Part shown: piece after piece, positions 42,491 to 44,212 of the stretch
Layout of the letters: the number at the start of each line of letters is the position of its first letter
Numbering within the stretch: position 1 is the first letter of the stretch
NCBI GenBank assembly: GCA_022340465.1
Contig: JAJDNW010000033.1
Coordinates: 1 to 44,212 of the forward strand
DNA: 44,212 nucleotides
Source of the DNA: Deltaproteobacteria bacterium
GTDB lineage: Bacteria; Desulfobacterota; Desulfobacteria; Desulfobacterales; B30-G6
Direction of reading: 5' to 3'
Position numbers and translations under genes: made by a program
Notes under the pieces: model-generated
Told to the model about the DNA's origin: nothing
The model's input: the letters and a program-made list of their open reading frames with translations, nothing else
Database searches by the model: none

Positions 42491-43930
42491 ATGAACGACG
42501 AACCGATAAACGATGAGCAGGAACCCAGTTTTGCCGACCTGCTGGAATCCTACAGCGAAGGCATGCAGGATGACCTTCAGGTGGGCGATAAAATCACCGG
42601 GAAGATTATCTCCATCGGCAAAGACACGATTTTTATCGACACCGGAACCAAAGTCGACGGTGCGGCGGAGAAAAAGGAGCTGCTGGATGAAAACGATGCT
42701 TTTCCCTATGAGGTGGGCGACCCCCTCGAACTCTACGTCGTTTCCATAAGTGAAGATGAAATACGCCTGTCGAGAGCGCTCTCGGGCATCGGCGGCTACC
42801 ACATGCTGAAAGACGCGCATGACGGGGCCGTTCCTGTGGAGGGCAAGGTCACTGCCCCGTGCAAGGGCGGCTTCCATGTGGAAATATTGAAACGCCGCGC
42901 CTTTTGCCCTATCAGCCAGATCGACGTTAAGTTCGTCGAAGACCCCGAGCCATATGTCGGCAACACCTACTCGTTTCTGATAACACGGCTGGAAGAGAAC
43001 GCCAAAAACATTGTCGTATCGCGTCGAGCGCTGCTGGCTGAAGCCCAGGAAAAAGAACGGCAGGCTTTTTATGAAACGCTCCACACAGGCGATATCTATG
43101 AAGGCACCGTCACGAAAATCATGCCCTACGGCGCCTTTGTGGAGCTGACGCCTGGCGTTGAGGGCATGGTGCATATTTCCGAAGTGCGTTGGTCCCGCGT
43201 CGAAAATCTGCAGGATGTTCTGGCGGTAAACGACGTCGTGCGTGTCCGGGTGATCGGTATCAAGGAAGGTAAAAAAGCCGGCATCAAAAAGCTTGAGCTA
43301 TCCATCAAACAAGTTCAGGGGGACCCCTGGGACGCCGTGGAGGACACCTATCATGAGGGCGATATCGTCCAGGGCACGGTCTCCCGCTGTATGAAGTTCG
43401 GTGCCTTCGTAGAACTCGAACCGGGGGTCGAAGGATTGGTTCACATCAGCGAAATGAGCTATACCCAAAGGGTTCATAAACCCGAAGATGTGGTGCGTGC
43501 CGGTGAAACCGTATCCGTGCTTATCAAAGGGATCGATCTTGAAAACCGCCGGATATCATTAAGTATCAAGGAGATCGAGGGAGATCCCTGGAGCAGTGTG
43601 GGCGACGATTTTCGAGTAGGGCAGAAAATCGAGGGCACATTGGAAAAGAAAGAGTCATTCGGCTGCTTCATTCGTCTGAAGCCCGGCATTACCGGTCTTT
43701 TGCCGAAATCGAAACTTGCCGCCTCCGGCATGGAAGGCGGCATCGAAAAACTGAAAGAAGGCCAACGCCTCTCCGTCGTCATTGCAAGCATCAACCCGAT
43801 GGAGCGCAAAATCAGCCTGACCCCGGGGGATGGGCCGGCGGAAGAAAACTGGCAGCAGTTTAACGACGACGAAGCCCCCGCCTTGGGCGATCTGGCTGAA
43901 AAACTGAAACAAGCCCTTAAAAACAAATGA
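42491..43930 (+). CDS. S1 RNA-binding-domain protein (ribosomal protein S1 homologue)
   Basis: The 479-residue protein has five S1 domains, starting at about residues 30, 115, 200, 288 and 375. Examples are DIYEGTVTKIMPYGAFVELT and DIVQGTVSRCMKFGAFVELE. An acidic N-terminus precedes them. Full-length proteobacterial S1 has six repeats and about 560 residues, so this may be a shorter S1 or a second S1-like factor. The third and fourth repeats are the best conserved. GAAGGAG precedes the ATG. It lies 16 nt before trxB and downstream of the MBL gene. I therefore leave the gene symbol blank. Confidence 0.85.
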   Translation: MNDEPINDEQEPSFADLLESYSEGMQDDLQVGDKITGKIISIGKDTIFIDTGTKVDGAAEKKELLDENDAFPYEVGDPLELYVVSISEDEIRLSRALSGIGGYHMLKDAHDGAVPVEGKVTAPCKGGFHVEILKRRAFCPISQIDVKFVEDPEPYVGNTYSFLITRLEENAKNIVVSRRALLAEAQEKERQAFYETLHTGDIYEGTVTKIMPYGAFVELTPGVEGMVHISEVRWSRVENLQDVLAVNDVVRVRVIGIKEGKKAGIKKLELSIKQVQGDPWDAVEDTYHEGDIVQGTVSRCMKFGAFVELEPGVEGLVHISEMSYTQRVHKPEDVVRAGETVSVLIKGIDLENRRISLSIKEIEGDPWSSVGDDFRVGQKIEGTLEKKESFGCFIRLKPGITGLLPKSKLAASGMEGGIEKLKEGQRLSVVIASINPMERKISLTPGDGPAEENWQQFNDDEAPALGDLAEKLKQALKNK

Positions 43931-43946
43931 ATAATGAGGTCTCAAC

Positions 43947-44212
43947 ATGTCTGAAAATAACCTTGATACCATTATCATCGGTGGCGGCCCCGGGGGCCTG
44001 TCAGCAGGAATATATGCCAAGCGGGCGGCACTCGACACGCTTTTGATTGAAAAGGGCGTTCCCGGCGGTCAGATCGTCAATTCCGACGAAGTCGAAAATT
44101 ACCTGGGATTCGAACACATCGGCGGCGCCGAACTTTCCGTGAAATTCAGCCAGCACGCCCAGTCGTACGACATTGACATCATGTCCCAGGAGGTGACGGA
44201 AATCATCCCGGG
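43947..44212 (+). CDS. trxB: Thioredoxin reductase, 5' part only
   Basis: The first 88 residues before the window ends show the FAD-binding loop TIIIGGGPGGLSAGIYAKRA (about 9-28) and the GGQIVNSDEVENYLGF stretch of thioredoxin reductases. The NADPH-binding and CxxC redox parts are outside. It would transfer electrons from NADPH to thioredoxin. GAGG lies about 9 nt before the ATG. The next gene to the left is the S1-repeat protein on the same strand. Related ferredoxin-NADP reductases share this start, so the assignment is probable rather than certain. Confidence 0.85.
   Translation, partial: MSENNLDTIIIGGGPGGLSAGIYAKRAALDTLLIEKGVPGGQIVNSDEVENYLGFEHIGGAELSVKFSQHAQSYDIDIMSQEVTEIIP

Noticed and set aside
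1-44212. CRISPR arrays, prophage or insertion sequences
   Set aside because: No regularly spaced repeats, integrase, transposase or phage structural genes are visible.

Overview
The window looks like a chromosomal segment of a sulfate-reducing Desulfobacterota, most likely of the Desulfobacterales/Desulfosarcina type. It carries the dissimilatory sulfate activation and reduction set (sat, aprBA, qmoABC), an aldehyde:ferredoxin-oxidoreductase-family enzyme with a polyferredoxin, a DsrE/TusA sulfur-carrier pair and a DsrMK/TmcBC-like membrane module. These sit beside a typical deltaproteobacterial translation gene block. The assignment to an order rests on gene content only. I see no prophage, insertion sequence, CRISPR array or rRNA.

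Layout. (1) 1-2976: a tungsten-type AOR-family oxidoreductase and a multi-cluster ferredoxin on the minus strand, divergent from a MarR regulator. A palindrome lies between them. (2) 3116-7405, plus strand: DsrE-like protein, TusA-like CPxP carrier, NarI/DsrM-like cytochrome b, HdrD/DsrK-like Fe-S protein and a FadL-type outer membrane protein, closed by a strong terminator at 7496-7534. A 93-nt structured element lies immediately upstream of the cytochrome b gene. (3) 7705-8853: rhodanese-metallo-beta-lactamase fusion of persulfide dioxygenase type. (4) 9032-10306: sat, with its own promoter and terminator. (5) 10398-10643: a start-less open frame, probably the remnant of a DUF427-like gene. 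(6) 18351 down to 10780, minus strand: aprB-aprA-(terminator)-qmoA-qmoB-qmoC. (7) 18879-19807: a small ORF overlapping an unusual SDR. (8) 22390 down to 19896: dGTPase-like HD protein and two YkgJ-type cysteine-cluster proteins. (9) 22773-23996: an orphan HsdR-N-like protein and a nucleoside deaminase. (10) 24158-29681: infC (apparent AUA start), rpmI, rplT, pheS, pheT, a MerR regulator and tRNA-Gly(CCC). (11) 29892-41552: rimP-nusA-infB-DUF503-rbfA-nrnA-truB-rpsO-pnp-M16 peptidase-dut. (12) 41657-44212: YycJ-like MBL protein, an S1-repeat protein and the start of trxB.

How they work together. Sat makes APS from sulfate and ATP. AprBA reduces APS to sulfite and AMP, and QmoABC is expected to link AprBA to the menaquinone pool. 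The DsrE/TusA proteins probably move sulfane sulfur as protein persulfide, and the cytochrome b/HdrD-like pair next to them offers a membrane electron path. The rhodanese-MBL protein belongs to the same sulfane-sulfur theme. The right half is housekeeping: initiation factors, ribosomal proteins, phenylalanyl-tRNA synthetase, and transcription termination and RNA decay factors.

Points most worth a second look are the DsrE-TusA-cytochrome b-HdrD cluster with its structured leader, the AUA start of infC, the terminator-like attenuator before rpmI, the terminator inside the apr-qmo locus, and the DUF427-like relic between two bidirectional terminators.
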